This document shows positions 17,058 through 26,627 of a stretch of 64,000 nt of DNA, one piece after another; position 1 is the stretch's first letter; each line of letters starts with the position of its first letter. The stretch spans positions 620,001 through 684,000 of the forward strand of contig NZ_SGXJ01000001.1 in assembly GCF_004216905.1 (NCBI RefSeq). Reading direction: 5' to 3'. A program made the translations under genes and the position numbers. The notes under the pieces are model-generated. The model was not told where the DNA came from, did no database searches, and saw nothing but the letters and a program-made list of their open reading frames with translations. Origin of the DNA: Kribbella sp. VKM Ac-2569 (GTDB lineage Bacteria; Actinomycetota; Actinomycetes; Propionibacteriales; Kribbellaceae).

Positions 17058-18053
17058 TCACTTCTGTGGTGCTGGTCCGGTCGAGTCCCGGACGATCAGT
17101 TCCCCGTGCAGCTCCCCGTGCTTCGAACCTTCGGCGGCGCTCTCCGGGTCGTCGAGCATCGCGAGCAGCAGCTCGACGGCGATCCGGCCGGCCTCCTGCT
17201 TCGGCAGCCGGACCGTGGTCAGCGCCGGCCGCGCCATCCTGGACATCGCGATGTCGTCGACCCCGACCACGCTCAGGTCGCCCGGGACCGAGATGCCGCG
17301 GCTGTGCAGGCGGGCCAGCAGGCCGATCGCGACCAGGTCGTTGTAGGCCACGACCGCGGTGGCGCCGGTCGCGACCACCTGGTCCGCGGCCGCCATACCG
17401 CCTTCGTACGTCGGCGCGAAGTTGCCGACCGGTGCGAGCTCGGCCCGCAGCGCCTCGACCGCGTTGCGCAGGCCGAAGCCGCGGTGCTGGGTCGACCAGG
17501 ATGTCGCCGGTCCGCCGACCCACGCGATCCGACGGTGGCCGAGGGCAACGAGATGGGCGACGGCCTGCCGCATCCCGTCCTCGTTGTCGTAGGCAACGCC
17601 CGGCAAGCCGACGGCAGTGCGGTTGACGAGTACGACGGTGGTGTCCTGGGCGATCGCCGCCAACTCCTCGTCACTCGCCCGCGGCGAGCACAGCACAACA
17701 CCGTCGACCTGCTTGGACAGTGCGCGCACCAGCCCAGCCTCAGCCGCCGGGTCCTCGTCGGTGTCCGCGACGAACACGGCCACGTCGTGGTGGCGGGCGC
17801 GCGCCTGCACGCCCTTGGTGAGGCTGGCGAAGAACGGGTTGGCCAGATCCGGCACGACCAGGCCGATGGTGCCGGTCCGGCCAGTGATCAGGCCGCGGGC
17901 CGCCCGGTTCGGCTCGTACCCGAGCTGCTCGACCGCGGCCGCGACGCGGGCCCTGGTGGTCGCGTTGACCATGCCGGGCAGCGAGAGCGCGCGCGAGACC
18001 GTCGACGGCGATACGCCGGCCAGCCGCGCCACATCCCGGATATTTGCCGCCAT
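17058..18053 (-). CDS. LacI-family transcriptional regulator
   Basis: A 331-residue regulator. The N-terminal helix-turn-helix is NIRDVARLAGVSPSTVSRAL, followed by the hinge block LGYEPNRAARGLITG and a periplasmic-binding-like sensor domain (IGLVVPDLANPFFASL to the C-terminus). Of two nearby ATG codons the second (18053) is preferred, since GAGGAG lies six bases before it. It heads the transporter operon and is divergent from uxaC. Two palindromes of the type CTGCAA-N4-TTGCAG lie in the shared upstream region and are the likely binding sites, giving autoregulation and control of both transcripts. The inducer is probably a uronate or a derivative. Confidence 0.93.
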   Translation of the reverse strand: MAANIRDVARLAGVSPSTVSRALSLPGMVNATTRARVAAAVEQLGYEPNRAARGLITGRTGTIGLVVPDLANPFFASLTKGVQARARHHDVAVFVADTDEDPAAEAGLVRALSKQVDGVVLCSPRASDEELAAIAQDTTVVLVNRTAVGLPGVAYDNEDGMRQAVAHLVALGHRRIAWVGGPATSWSTQHRGFGLRNAVEALRAELAPVGNFAPTYEGGMAAADQVVATGATAVVAYNDLVAIGLLARLHSRGISVPGDLSVVGVDDIAMSRMARPALTTVRLPKQEAGRIAVELLLAMLDDPESAAEGSKHGELHGELIVRDSTGPAPQK

Positions 18054-18083
18054 GGTCATCTCCTCAGGGGGTCGCGGACGAGT

Positions 18084-18099
18084 CTGCAATCGGTTGCAG
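18084..18099. promoter_or_regulatory. LacI-type operator 1
   Basis: CTGCAATCGGTTGCAG: six-base arms CTGCAA and TTGCAG around a four-base centre, 30 bases upstream of the lacI start. The form TGCAA-N4-TTGCA matches LacI/GalR-family operators. A second copy lies 68 bases away. Confidence 0.8.
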
Positions 18100-18151
18100 C
18101 TTGTGTCAAGACGCCGTTCCCTGGACCGCACCTTGTGCTGACAAGGGTGGA

Positions 18152-18167
18152 CTGCAATCCTTTGCAG
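18152..18167. promoter_or_regulatory. LacI-type operator 2
   Basis: CTGCAATCCTTTGCAG: the same six-base arms as operator 1 with a different centre, 30 bases upstream of the uxaC start. Start-to-start distance to operator 1 is 68 bases, so the two sites serve the two divergent genes and could support looping. Confidence 0.8.
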
Positions 18168-18197
18168 TGCCCGTTTCAACCGCTCAACGGAGGACCC

Positions 18198-19604
18198 ATG
18201 CCGAAGGCCCTGCAGCCTCATCCGGACCGCGCCCTGCCGGCCGGCGCCGCGCGGGACGTCGCCCGCCGGATCCACGCCTCGACGAAGGACCTGCCGCTGC
18301 TGTGCCTGCACGGACACGTCGACATCGGGCTGTTCGCCACCGACGCGCCGTTCGGCAACCCGGCCGACCTGCTCGTCGTGCCGGACCACTACGTGACCCG
18401 GATGCTGATCTCCCAGGGCGTCTCCCCCGACAAGCTCGGACTCCCCCGCCGCGACGGCCGGCAGACCGCCGAGCCGCGGGAGATCTGGCGGGAGTTCTGC
18501 GCCAACTGGCACCTGTTCCTCGGCACCCCGAGCCGCTACTGGCTGGAGCACGAGTTCGCCGAGGTCCTCGGCCTCACCGTGCACCCGTCCGCGGAGACCG
18601 CCGACGAGCTGTACGACCAGATCTCGGCGCGGATCGCGGAGTCCGAGTTCCGGCCGCGAGCACTGCTCGACCGCTTCAACATCGAGCTGATCTCGACCAC
18701 CGACGCCGCGACCGACGACCTCGCCCAGCACGCGAAGCTCGCCGCGGACCTGCCGGGCCGGGTGGTCCCGACCTTCCGCCCGGACGCTGTTGCCCACGTC
18801 GACCGGGACGGCTGGCCCGCGCTGATCACGCAGCTCGGCGCGCTGGCCGACGTCGACACCTCGACGTACGACGGGTTCCTGCAGGCGATCCGGCAACGTC
18901 GGCAGGCGTTCATCGCGGCAGGCGCGCGCGCCACCGACCACGGTCACCTGAGCGCGGCCGCCGTACCGCTGACCGACGCGGAGGCCGGGCGGATCTACGC
19001 CGGCGCGTTGAAGGGTGACGTGACGGCTGAGGACGCGGCGGCGTTCGCGGGGCACATGCTGTACCAGTCGGCGGTGATGTCGGCTGAGGACGGACTGGTG
19101 ATGCAGCTGCACCCCGGCGTACTGCGGGACCACGATCCGGCGATCTTCGCGACGTACGGGCCGGACCAGGGGCACGACATCCCGGTGACGACCGAGTTCA
19201 CGCGGTCGCTGCGGCCGGTGCTCGAGCGGTTCGGTCACGTCGAGGGTTTCCGGTTGGTGCTGTTCACCGTCGACGAGACGGTCTACAGCAGGGAGCTAGC
19301 ACCGCTAGCGGGGGTCTACCCCGCGGTGCGGCTCGGTGCGCCGTGGTGGTTCCTGGACAGCCCCGACGGCATGCGCCGGTTCCGCGAGCTCGTGACCGAG
19401 ACGGCCGGTTTCTACAACATGTCCGGCTTCGTCGACGACACCCGCGCGTACCTGTCGATTCCCGCGCGGCACGACCTCGCTCGCCGGATCGACGCCGGCT
19501 ACCTGGCCGACCTCGTCGTACAACACCGAATGGACGAGGACGACGCACTGCAGGTCGCGAAGGCACTCGCATACGACCTCGCCCGAGACACGTACCTGTC
19601 CTGA
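18198..19604 (+). CDS. uxaC: Uronate isomerase
   Basis: A 468-residue amidohydrolase-superfamily enzyme that converts glucuronate to fructuronate and galacturonate to tagaturonate. Visible family features are the metal-binding HxH (CLHGHVD near residue 40), the WREFCANWHLF block near 98, and the C-terminal FYNMSGFVDDTRAYLSIPARHD. Length is normal. ATG at 18198 has GGAGG seven bases upstream; although the frame is open far upstream, that part lies antisense to lacI. The gene is divergent from the LacI-controlled importer operon with an operator 30 bases before its start. Together with the reductase at 11665 it gives two consecutive steps of hexuronate breakdown. Confidence 0.94.
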   Translation: MPKALQPHPDRALPAGAARDVARRIHASTKDLPLLCLHGHVDIGLFATDAPFGNPADLLVVPDHYVTRMLISQGVSPDKLGLPRRDGRQTAEPREIWREFCANWHLFLGTPSRYWLEHEFAEVLGLTVHPSAETADELYDQISARIAESEFRPRALLDRFNIELISTTDAATDDLAQHAKLAADLPGRVVPTFRPDAVAHVDRDGWPALITQLGALADVDTSTYDGFLQAIRQRRQAFIAAGARATDHGHLSAAAVPLTDAEAGRIYAGALKGDVTAEDAAAFAGHMLYQSAVMSAEDGLVMQLHPGVLRDHDPAIFATYGPDQGHDIPVTTEFTRSLRPVLERFGHVEGFRLVLFTVDETVYSRELAPLAGVYPAVRLGAPWWFLDSPDGMRRFRELVTETAGFYNMSGFVDDTRAYLSIPARHDLARRIDAGYLADLVVQHRMDEDDALQVAKALAYDLARDTYLS

Positions 19605-19666
19605 GAAACCCCGCGAACAGGTAGTCTCACGCAGATCTGTTCACCGGGGCGGTTGAAGGGACCTCG

Positions 19667-21187
19667 ATGAGGCGTGGGGTTGTCGCGGCTGCTGGTGCCG
19701 CGCTGCTGTTGTTGTCGGGCTGCACGGATTCAGGGAGCGCCCCAGAAGCGTCGAAGCCCGCGCCAACTGTCACGGTGACGGTTCCCACCGCTCCACCGGC
19801 TGCGGCGGCCGCCGTGCTTGGACCGACGGGCCCGAGCACGGCGAAAGCCTGCAAGGGAACCGTTATCGCGGTCGGCGTCGACCCGCAGCCGATCATCGAC
19901 GCCGCCCCCGCTGGCACCACGTTCTGTTTCGCGAAGGGCGTCCACCGCCTCACGCGAGCGATCCAGCCGCGCGAGGGCGACACGCTCGCGGGTGAGCCCG
20001 GCGCCGTGCTGAGCGGCGCCGTCCGGCTGACCGGATGGAAGCGGACCGGGAACGCCTGGACTGTGCAGGGTGTGCTGCCGGCGGCGTACCCGCTCAAAGG
20101 TCAGTGTGAGGACGACAAGACCAAACCGTGCCAACGAGGCGAGCAGCTGTTCGTCGACGGCAACCACCTGACCCGTGTGATGAGCCCCAGCCAGCTCAGG
20201 CCCGGCACCTTCTACGGCGACTACCGCGCCAACACGGTCTACCTCGGCGACGACCCGACCGGGCACGTCACAGAGATGTCCCGCACCCAGACCGCGATCG
20301 ACAAGTCGGCCGACAACGTGACGGTGACCGGCCTGACGATCGAGCACTTCGCGAGCCGCCCGCAGGCGGGCGCATTGCAGGCCGGCAGAAGCTGGAAGGT
20401 GACCGCCAACGAGGTCCGGTGGAACCACGCCGTCGGCATCATGGTGATCGAGGGCGACAACGCCGAGCTCAGCCGGAACACGGTCGCCGACAACGGACAG
20501 CTCGGCATCGGCCAGTACAAGTCCGCCGGCGTCCGGATCGCCGCGAACCTGGTCACCCGCAACAACTCCGACGGCTTCTGGATCGCGGACTGGGAGTCCG
20601 GCGGGATCAAGTCCACCCGCTCGTCCGGTGAGGTCAGCGGCAACGACATCGTCGCGAACCGCGGCATCGGGATGTGGAGCGACATCGCGGAGTACGACCG
20701 CCGGATCACCGGGAACCGGATCCGCGACAACGCCGCGGACGGCATCCGGTACGAGATCAGCTACGCCGGCGTCATCGACCAGAACGTCGTACAGCACAAC
20801 GGATTCGGCACCGGCCGCGGCTCCGGCGGCTCGCTCTGGGACGGCGGCGGCATCAACGTCAACACGTCGTCCGACGTACACGTCCGGGGCAACCTGATCC
20901 AGGACAACCGCAACGCGCTGTCCATCCAGTCCCGCACCCGCGGCGACGGTCCGCGCGGTACATACGTCCTACGCAACGTCCTCGTCGAGGGCAACCTGAT
21001 CGTGATGACCGACGCCGCCTCGTCCCTCGGCGTGGTGGAGAACAAACGCTCCCCCGCGCAACCGGGCGCCATCACGTTCCGCCGCAACAGCTACCAAGGC
21101 GCCGATCGGTTCGCCTACCGCGGCATGACGATGACCTGGTCCGAGTGGCAGAAGTCAGGCTTCGACCAGGACTCAGTGAGTAGCTGA
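19667..21187 (+). CDS. Beta-helix lipoprotein 3
   Basis: A 506-residue paralogue of the proteins at 7887 and 9730, but with a lipoprotein signal: lipobox LLSGC with Cys19, then a short Thr/Pro/Ala linker. The beta-helix core keeps FWIADWESGGIKSTRSSG (DWE 308-310), DGIRYEIS (YEIS 362-365), GFGTGRGSGGSLWDGGGI and the QSRTRGDGPRGTY block. Conserved cysteines occur in GQCEDDKTKPC. GAAGGGA precedes the ATG. It therefore sits on the outer face of the membrane while paralogues 1 and 2 are secreted. The gene converges on a Wzy-like polymerase gene with a 15-base overlap and follows uxaC by 62 bases. Enzymatic or binding role unknown. Confidence 0.85.
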   Translation: MRRGVVAAAGAALLLLSGCTDSGSAPEASKPAPTVTVTVPTAPPAAAAAVLGPTGPSTAKACKGTVIAVGVDPQPIIDAAPAGTTFCFAKGVHRLTRAIQPREGDTLAGEPGAVLSGAVRLTGWKRTGNAWTVQGVLPAAYPLKGQCEDDKTKPCQRGEQLFVDGNHLTRVMSPSQLRPGTFYGDYRANTVYLGDDPTGHVTEMSRTQTAIDKSADNVTVTGLTIEHFASRPQAGALQAGRSWKVTANEVRWNHAVGIMVIEGDNAELSRNTVADNGQLGIGQYKSAGVRIAANLVTRNNSDGFWIADWESGGIKSTRSSGEVSGNDIVANRGIGMWSDIAEYDRRITGNRIRDNAADGIRYEISYAGVIDQNVVQHNGFGTGRGSGGSLWDGGGINVNTSSDVHVRGNLIQDNRNALSIQSRTRGDGPRGTYVLRNVLVEGNLIVMTDAASSLGVVENKRSPAQPGAITFRRNSYQGADRFAYRGMTMTWSEWQKSGFDQDSVSS

Positions 21188-22459
21188 CGCCCGTCTTCGC
21201 TGCCGTAGCCGGTCGCTGTCGCAGATCGCGGCGGCGACCAGTAGGTGCACCGTCATCGAGGACAGGTCGGACAGGCCGCTCTCGTTCAGCGACGCGGCCG
21301 TGACGTACCCGAGCAGCAAGGCGCCGCAGGCCCGGATGTACGGCGTCGGCGCGCGGAGGACCGACACCCACGCCGCGATCAGCGCCACCGCGACGATCGC
21401 CACAGCCAGCAGACCGGTCTCCCAGTAGAGCCCGAGCCAGCTGTTGTCGATCGCCATCACGTCGACGTCGCCTTCACCGCGGGTGAGCAGCACGCGCTTG
21501 TTGCCGAGTCCGTGGCCGATGATCGCGGTCTGGATCGACACCTTCTCGTCGAGGACCGCCTGCCAACTCGTCGTACGGCCGCTCAGCGATGTGATCTGCT
21601 GCGTGCCCTGGCCGCGCAGCAGCCAGGTGTGCAACGACCCGATGGTCAGGAACGCGAGGCCGAGCAACCCCGGGACGGCGAGGCACGCGATGCGGCCGAG
21701 CCACGTCTTCCGGGTGATGATCAGTGCGATCACGAGCCCCAACGCGACCGCGGCGGCCGACGTACGGGTCCGGCTGGCCGCGATCAGGACGCCGCCGAGG
21801 CCGATCAGCATCACCGCGGGCAGTGTGGCCAGCTTCCGGCAGACCAGGCCGATCAACGCCAGCCCGAGCAGGATCGCGCCGACCTCGCCGACGCGCGGCG
21901 GCAGCATCGGGATGATGACGCCTTGCAGCCGGTACCCGGCGCCGAGGGACCGCAGCGGCCGCCACGCCTGCGAGGGGGCCACTGCCAGACTCAGTACGAC
22001 GGTTGCTGCTAGCAACAGGTGGGCCCACAGATGCGCGCGGACCAGCCGCTCCGGCACCTGTACCAACGGCCCCCACAGCAGGAAGAGCAGCACCAGGCCG
22101 ATCAGGAAACGGGCCAACCGGGTCAGCGGCCCCATCGGCTCCGCCAGCAGGAACGCCGTCGCGCACGCGAACAGCACGTACATCACGTACAGCCAGCTGG
22201 CCGGATTCACGCGGGTCCGGAACCCGGGCTTGGTCGCCGCCAGTGCGACCATGAAAACCGCTCCGAGCAGCAGCCCCTTGGCGATGCTGTTCGTGGACCC
22301 GGTCGTGCCCTGCGGCGCAGCCACCCGCGCCGACCAGGGCTGCACGCCGAGCACGAACAGGCACCACAGCATCAGCCAGAACCAGGCCGGCCGCTCGCTC
22401 TCGCCGGCGACCGTGCCCGGCACTGCGGGGGCCAATCGCGTCCCGGAAGCCATGGACAT
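21173..22459 (-). CDS. Wzy-like O-antigen polymerase/ligase family protein
   Basis: A 428-residue polytopic membrane protein with roughly ten hydrophobic segments and a large loop near residues 270-330. The loop contains TWLLRGQGTQQITSLSGRT, closely matching TWLARGQDTRQLSNLTGRT in the second Wzy-like protein at 59233; this SGRT/TGRT stretch is typical of the Wzy/WaaL family. Such proteins polymerise undecaprenyl-linked repeat units on the outer face of the membrane, or ligate glycans. The start codon touches the stop of the Wzz-like gene by one base, so the two are co-translated. It converges on beta-helix lipoprotein 3. Repeat-unit specificity cannot be read. Confidence 0.85.
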   Translation of the reverse strand: MSMASGTRLAPAVPGTVAGESERPAWFWLMLWCLFVLGVQPWSARVAAPQGTTGSTNSIAKGLLLGAVFMVALAATKPGFRTRVNPASWLYVMYVLFACATAFLLAEPMGPLTRLARFLIGLVLLFLLWGPLVQVPERLVRAHLWAHLLLAATVVLSLAVAPSQAWRPLRSLGAGYRLQGVIIPMLPPRVGEVGAILLGLALIGLVCRKLATLPAVMLIGLGGVLIAASRTRTSAAAVALGLVIALIITRKTWLGRIACLAVPGLLGLAFLTIGSLHTWLLRGQGTQQITSLSGRTTSWQAVLDEKVSIQTAIIGHGLGNKRVLLTRGEGDVDVMAIDNSWLGLYWETGLLAVAIVAVALIAAWVSVLRAPTPYIRACGALLLGYVTAASLNESGLSDLSSMTVHLLVAAAICDSDRLRQRRRASATH

Positions 22460-24084
22460 CAGCGCATCGTCGGCGTACCCGCGTCCAGCGGCTTGTAGTT
22501 CAGCGGGATCCCGAGCGTCTCGTCCTGCGTGGAGGTGCCGATCAGTACGACGCCCAGCACCGGGGCGCCGGCGAACTGCAGGGCGCCCGTCAGCCGCGCG
22601 ACGTCCATCTCCTTGTCGAGGCCGACCTGCACCACGAGCACCGACGCGTCGACCGCCGCGGCGAGCGGGGTGATGCCGTGCCGCCCGACCGAGGCCGGGC
22701 CGTGGATCACCACGGAGTACCCGGGCGGCAGGTCCGCGACAATCCCCGGTACCAGCGACGGGCCGACCGCCTCGGCCGTCTCCTCGTGGTTCAGCCCGGG
22801 CGGCAGCACGTACAGGTCCGCGACGGTCCCCGGCCGGAACAGCTTCCTGGCCCGGATCGCGCGGGTCGCGGCCGGCTCGTTCACCAGGTCGGTGAGGCCT
22901 TCGTGCCCGGTGAGATGCGGGAGCACCGGCGTACCTTCGATGTCGGCCAGCACCAGCAGCGTCTCGCGGCCGTCGCGCGCGTTCGCCTCGGCCATGGCCA
23001 GTGCGATGCCCGCCGAGTTCGGCGTCGGGGACGCCGACACGACCAGGAGCGCGCCCGGGGCGCCGGCTGCGAACGCGCGCGGGTTGAGCTCGCGGCGCGC
23101 CAACGCGCCGCTCGCCTCAGCGCCGAGCGCGGTGATCTCGTACTGCGGGAGCTCCGGAGCGGACCGCTGCCACACGCGCCGCCGATTTCCCTCGGACGCC
23201 GCGATCACCGGCGCGGACGAGGCCCGCGCCGCCTGGTCGCGGGTCAGGATGTACGGCGTCAGGTGCGATCGCAGCAGCGCGAGACCGAAGCCGAGGACCA
23301 GACCGAGGATGCCGCCGACGAGGATGTCGCGGGCAACCATCGGCGACGAGCTGGCGGTGTCGGTCGTCGCCGGCGTGACGAGTTGGCTCCCGGAACCGAC
23401 GGTCGACAGCGCCTTCAGCATCGCGGCCGCGTCGTCCGCGGCCTGCCGGGCCTCGGTCGCCAGCCCGACGCGCTGGTCGCGCAGTGCGGCCGCGGTCTGG
23501 TTGTCGCCGCGACCGACGGCTTCATCGATCTGGCTGACCAGGCTGCGAGACTGCGTGGTCGCCGTCTTCGACCGGGCCTGGGCCTGCTCGGCCAGGTTGG
23601 TCAGCAGCGACTTGGCCTCGGTATTGCGCTGCGCCAGGTAGATGGCCGCAATCGCGTTCGCCCGGTCGACCGCCTTCTGCGCGGTCGGGCCGTCGGTGGT
23701 GACCAGGTAGGCGTTGTCGGTGACAGCCTTCACCCGGGTCACCGCGGCCAGGTCCTGGATGGTCTGGTCGTTGTCCGGCATGCCGAGCGCCTTGACGACG
23801 GCCTTGAGCAGCGTCGGGCTGGCCATCACCCGCGCCTGGGTCTCGGCCGGCAGGTCCATTCCCAGCGGGCCACTCTTGTCCGCGGACGTGGACAGCTTGC
23901 CGACCAGCGCCGGCGGCACCGCCGGGCCGATCACCAGCTGGCTCGAGGCGGTCCAGCGCTCGGTCTGGGAGAGCGCGAACACGGAGGCGCCGAGCAGTCC
24001 GAGCAGGATGCAGCCCAGGATCAGCCATTTCTGCCGCAGCAGTGACTGAGCGGTCTCCCGCCAGACCACGGTGCCCGGTTCCAT
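22459..24084 (-). CDS. Wzz-like polysaccharide co-polymerase with degenerate kinase-like domain 1
   Basis: A 541-residue protein. A membrane helix lies near residues 20-40 and a second near 245-265, bracketing an extracytoplasmic, coiled-coil-rich region as in Wzz/PCP proteins. The cytoplasmic part resembles a BY-kinase (CpsD/Wzc) domain, but the Walker A segment reads SASPTPNSAG instead of GxGKS/T, and Walker A-prime is VLADIEG instead of a DxD-type motif. There is no C-terminal tyrosine cluster. It is therefore unlikely to bind ATP normally and may control chain length without phosphorylation. ATG at 24084 has GAGG six bases upstream. It is directly followed by the Wzy-like gene. Confidence 0.82.
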   Translation of the reverse strand: MEPGTVVWRETAQSLLRQKWLILGCILLGLLGASVFALSQTERWTASSQLVIGPAVPPALVGKLSTSADKSGPLGMDLPAETQARVMASPTLLKAVVKALGMPDNDQTIQDLAAVTRVKAVTDNAYLVTTDGPTAQKAVDRANAIAAIYLAQRNTEAKSLLTNLAEQAQARSKTATTQSRSLVSQIDEAVGRGDNQTAAALRDQRVGLATEARQAADDAAAMLKALSTVGSGSQLVTPATTDTASSSPMVARDILVGGILGLVLGFGLALLRSHLTPYILTRDQAARASSAPVIAASEGNRRRVWQRSAPELPQYEITALGAEASGALARRELNPRAFAAGAPGALLVVSASPTPNSAGIALAMAEANARDGRETLLVLADIEGTPVLPHLTGHEGLTDLVNEPAATRAIRARKLFRPGTVADLYVLPPGLNHEETAEAVGPSLVPGIVADLPPGYSVVIHGPASVGRHGITPLAAAVDASVLVVQVGLDKEMDVARLTGALQFAGAPVLGVVLIGTSTQDETLGIPLNYKPLDAGTPTMR

Positions 24085-24244
24085 GCAGTACCTCACTCTG
24101 TTCGGCGCCAGCGCCCCAGGATATCCACAGGTGCGGACGGAGTGCTCACGCGATGTGCTCGCTGTGCCCTACTCTCTTCCGGGGGGATATCTGAGGTATC
24201 AGGCGCCTCGTGCGTCGATCATGTCCAAGGGGGGACATCGCTAC

Positions 24245-26464
24245 ATGACGAAAACACGGCTGTTCACGCGCCTGGGGATCGTGGGCACTCTGCTCGCCGG
24301 CGCCCTGGTGGTGACGCTCGCGCCACCGGCGCACAGCGTCGAAGCGTCGCTCGCGGCAACCAACAGCTCGACCTGGCAGACCAACGCCAGCGTCCAGGGC
24401 CTCGCGGTCGCCGCCGGCACGGCGTACGCCGGAGGACGCTTCACCAGCGTCCGCCCGCCGGGCGCCGCGCCCGGGACCGGAGAGGTCGCCCAGGCGTACC
24501 TGGCCGCCTTCGACACCGGCACCGGCGCACTGGTCAGCACATTCAACCCGGTGCTGAACGGTCAGGTCTACGCGGTCGCCGCCTCCGCGGACGGCTCCCG
24601 GATCTTCGTCGGCGGAGACTTCACCACGGTCAACGGCCAGACCCGGAACCGGATCGCCGCCTTCGACACCGCCACCGGCGCCCTGGTGACGAACTGGAAA
24701 CCGTCTGTTTCGTACCGCGTCAAGTCCATCGCGGTCTCCGGTACGACGGTGTACTTCGGCGGCTCGTTCGGCCTGGTCAACGGCGTGGACCGCCTGCGGC
24801 TCGCGGCCGTCACCACCGACACCGGCACGTTGTTGCCGTGGGCCCCCGCGACGAACGGCGACGTGTACGCCGTGGACGCCGCCGACGACGCGTCCAAGGT
24901 GTACGCCGGTGGCCAGTTCAGCACGGTCAACGGCACAACGCAGAACACGGTGACCAGCCTCGATCCGGTCAGCGGCGCCGTACTACCCTTCCCCGGCGCA
25001 TCCGCCGTACCGCCGCCGAACGGGTCCTGCACGACCCGGGTGAAGACGATCGACGCCAGCGGCGACACCGTGTACTTCGGCAACGGCGGTGACGGCGGCG
25101 GGTGCTTCGACGGCACCTGGGCGGCCGACATCGCGACCAACACCCTGAAGTGGAAGAACCAGTGCCTGGGCGCGACCGAGGCCGTCAAGGTCGTCAACGG
25201 CTGGCTGTACAAGGGCTCGCACGCCCACGACTGCGCCAACCAGGGCGCCGGCGGCTTCCCGCAGGGCTTCGGGTACCGCTTCCTGCTGAGCGAGAAGCTG
25301 ACCGACGGCACGCTCGGGCCGTGGTTCCCGAACACCGACGCCGACCCGAACAGCGTGACCAACGTCGGCCCACTGGCGTTCGCGACCGGCGGCAACGACC
25401 TGTGGGTCGGCGGCGACTTCCTCAACGTGAACGGCACCGGTCAGCAGGGCCTGACCCGCTTCACCAACGCTGCCCCGGGCGCTGCCCCGGCCAAACCGGC
25501 CAAGCTGCTCCCGTACAGCGTCCAGCCCGGCGTCGTCGAGATCCACTTCCCGACCGTCGTCGACAACGACGACAGCACGCTGACCTACCGGCTGCTGAAG
25601 GGGTTCAGCAACACCACCATCGCGACCTGGACGGCCAAGTCCACGCCGTGGGACCGGCCGTGGCTGAGCTACACCGACACCTCCTCGGCGCCGGGTGAGG
25701 TCACCAACTACCGCGTCGAGGTCACCGACGGCAGTACGACGATCCGCGGCAACTACTCCGACCAGATCACAGTCGCCTCGGCGGCATCGACGGCGTACGA
25801 CCAGATCGTCAGCGCGGACGGGCCGCAGGCGTACTGGCGACTCGGCGAGCCCGTGGGTACGACGACCTCGGTCGACGCCTCGGGGCAGAGCAACAACGGC
25901 ACGTTCACCGGCGTGACGCTGGGCGGCGCCGGCGCGATCGCGGGCAACACCGCGATGACGACCAGCTCGACCAGCGGGCGGATGGTCGGCGAGAAGGCGT
26001 ACAGCATGCCGCAGCAGTTCACGGTCGAGGCCTGGGTCAAGCAGAGCGGGTTCAACCGCGGCGGCCGGATCATCGGCTTCGGCAACTCGAAGACCGGGAA
26101 CAGCGGCGGTGGCGGCGACCGGATGCTGTACATGCGGACCAACGGCTCGGTCGTCTTCGGCGTGAACGACGGCTCGCAGCGGACGCTGACCAGCCCGTCC
26201 GGCAAGAACGACGGCCTGTGGCACCACGTGGTCGGCAGCTACGACAACGGAATGATGAAGCTGTACGTCGACGGCGTACTCAGCGGAAGCGCCCTCGTGG
26301 GTTCGGCGTCGGTGTACTACGGCTGGTGGCGGGTCGGGTACGACCTGACCAACTCGTGGCCCGGTGGCGGAGCGACCCAGACCGGAATGGGCATCGACGA
26401 GGCGGCCGTCTACCCGTACGCGCTCACCCCCGTGCAGGTCCAATCCCACTACGCAGCAAGGTGA
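24245..26464 (+). CDS. Secreted beta-propeller protein 1 with C-terminal LamG domain
   Basis: A 739-residue exported protein: signal peptide to about residue 33, then a beta-propeller of delta-60-like repeats (AYAGGRFTSV, IFVGGDFTTVNG, VYAGGQFSTVNG, LWVGGDFLNVNG), a fibronectin-like segment from about 415, and a concanavalin-like LamG domain from about 520 (AYWRLGE, FTVEAWVKQSG, LYVDGVLSG). LamG domains bind sugars or proteins. A conserved core has paired cysteines and KGSHAHDC. ATG at 24245 follows a G-rich Shine-Dalgarno-like stretch; an in-frame ATG 24 bases upstream is less well supported. First of three tandem paralogues and the only one with LamG. It is divergent from the Wzz/Wzy pair. 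Likely a cell-surface or matrix protein; no enzyme activity is evident. Confidence 0.85.
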   Translation: MTKTRLFTRLGIVGTLLAGALVVTLAPPAHSVEASLAATNSSTWQTNASVQGLAVAAGTAYAGGRFTSVRPPGAAPGTGEVAQAYLAAFDTGTGALVSTFNPVLNGQVYAVAASADGSRIFVGGDFTTVNGQTRNRIAAFDTATGALVTNWKPSVSYRVKSIAVSGTTVYFGGSFGLVNGVDRLRLAAVTTDTGTLLPWAPATNGDVYAVDAADDASKVYAGGQFSTVNGTTQNTVTSLDPVSGAVLPFPGASAVPPPNGSCTTRVKTIDASGDTVYFGNGGDGGGCFDGTWAADIATNTLKWKNQCLGATEAVKVVNGWLYKGSHAHDCANQGAGGFPQGFGYRFLLSEKLTDGTLGPWFPNTDADPNSVTNVGPLAFATGGNDLWVGGDFLNVNGTGQQGLTRFTNAAPGAAPAKPAKLLPYSVQPGVVEIHFPTVVDNDDSTLTYRLLKGFSNTTIATWTAKSTPWDRPWLSYTDTSSAPGEVTNYRVEVTDGSTTIRGNYSDQITVASAASTAYDQIVSADGPQAYWRLGEPVGTTTSVDASGQSNNGTFTGVTLGGAGAIAGNTAMTTSSTSGRMVGEKAYSMPQQFTVEAWVKQSGFNRGGRIIGFGNSKTGNSGGGGDRMLYMRTNGSVVFGVNDGSQRTLTSPSGKNDGLWHHVVGSYDNGMMKLYVDGVLSGSALVGSASVYYGWWRVGYDLTNSWPGGGATQTGMGIDEAAVYPYALTPVQVQSHYAAR

Positions 26465-26526
26465 GCTGTGTTTTTTAAAGTGAAATGGCGTCTTTCTGCA
26501 AGATCTGACACAAACTCATAACGCGG

Positions 26527-26557
26527 GTAGGAGGTCTGCTTCCGGTAGGCCTCCTAC
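26527..26557 (+). terminator. Hairpin after beta-propeller 1
   Basis: GTAGGAGG (26527-26534) and CCTCCTAC (26550-26557) form a perfect eight-base stem, extendable by a wobble and a G-C pair. It lies 63 bases after the stop codon and 71 bases before the next gene, so it probably separates the first propeller gene from the second. A run of six T at 26471-26476 lies nearer the stop but has no hairpin in front of it. Confidence 0.55.
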
Positions 26558-26627
26558 AGCGGTAATGTCCGCCGCTGGTGCGTGATGAGGCACGCACTGT
26601 TACGCCCCCGCCTGTGTAAGGACATAA

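Noticed and set aside
17058-19238. 726-residue reading of the lacI frame
   Set aside because: The upstream half is antisense to uxaC; the regulator begins at the ATG behind GAGGAG at 18053.
26471-26476. T-run after beta-propeller 1 as an intrinsic terminator
   Set aside because: No stem precedes it; the hairpin at 26527-26557 is the better candidate.
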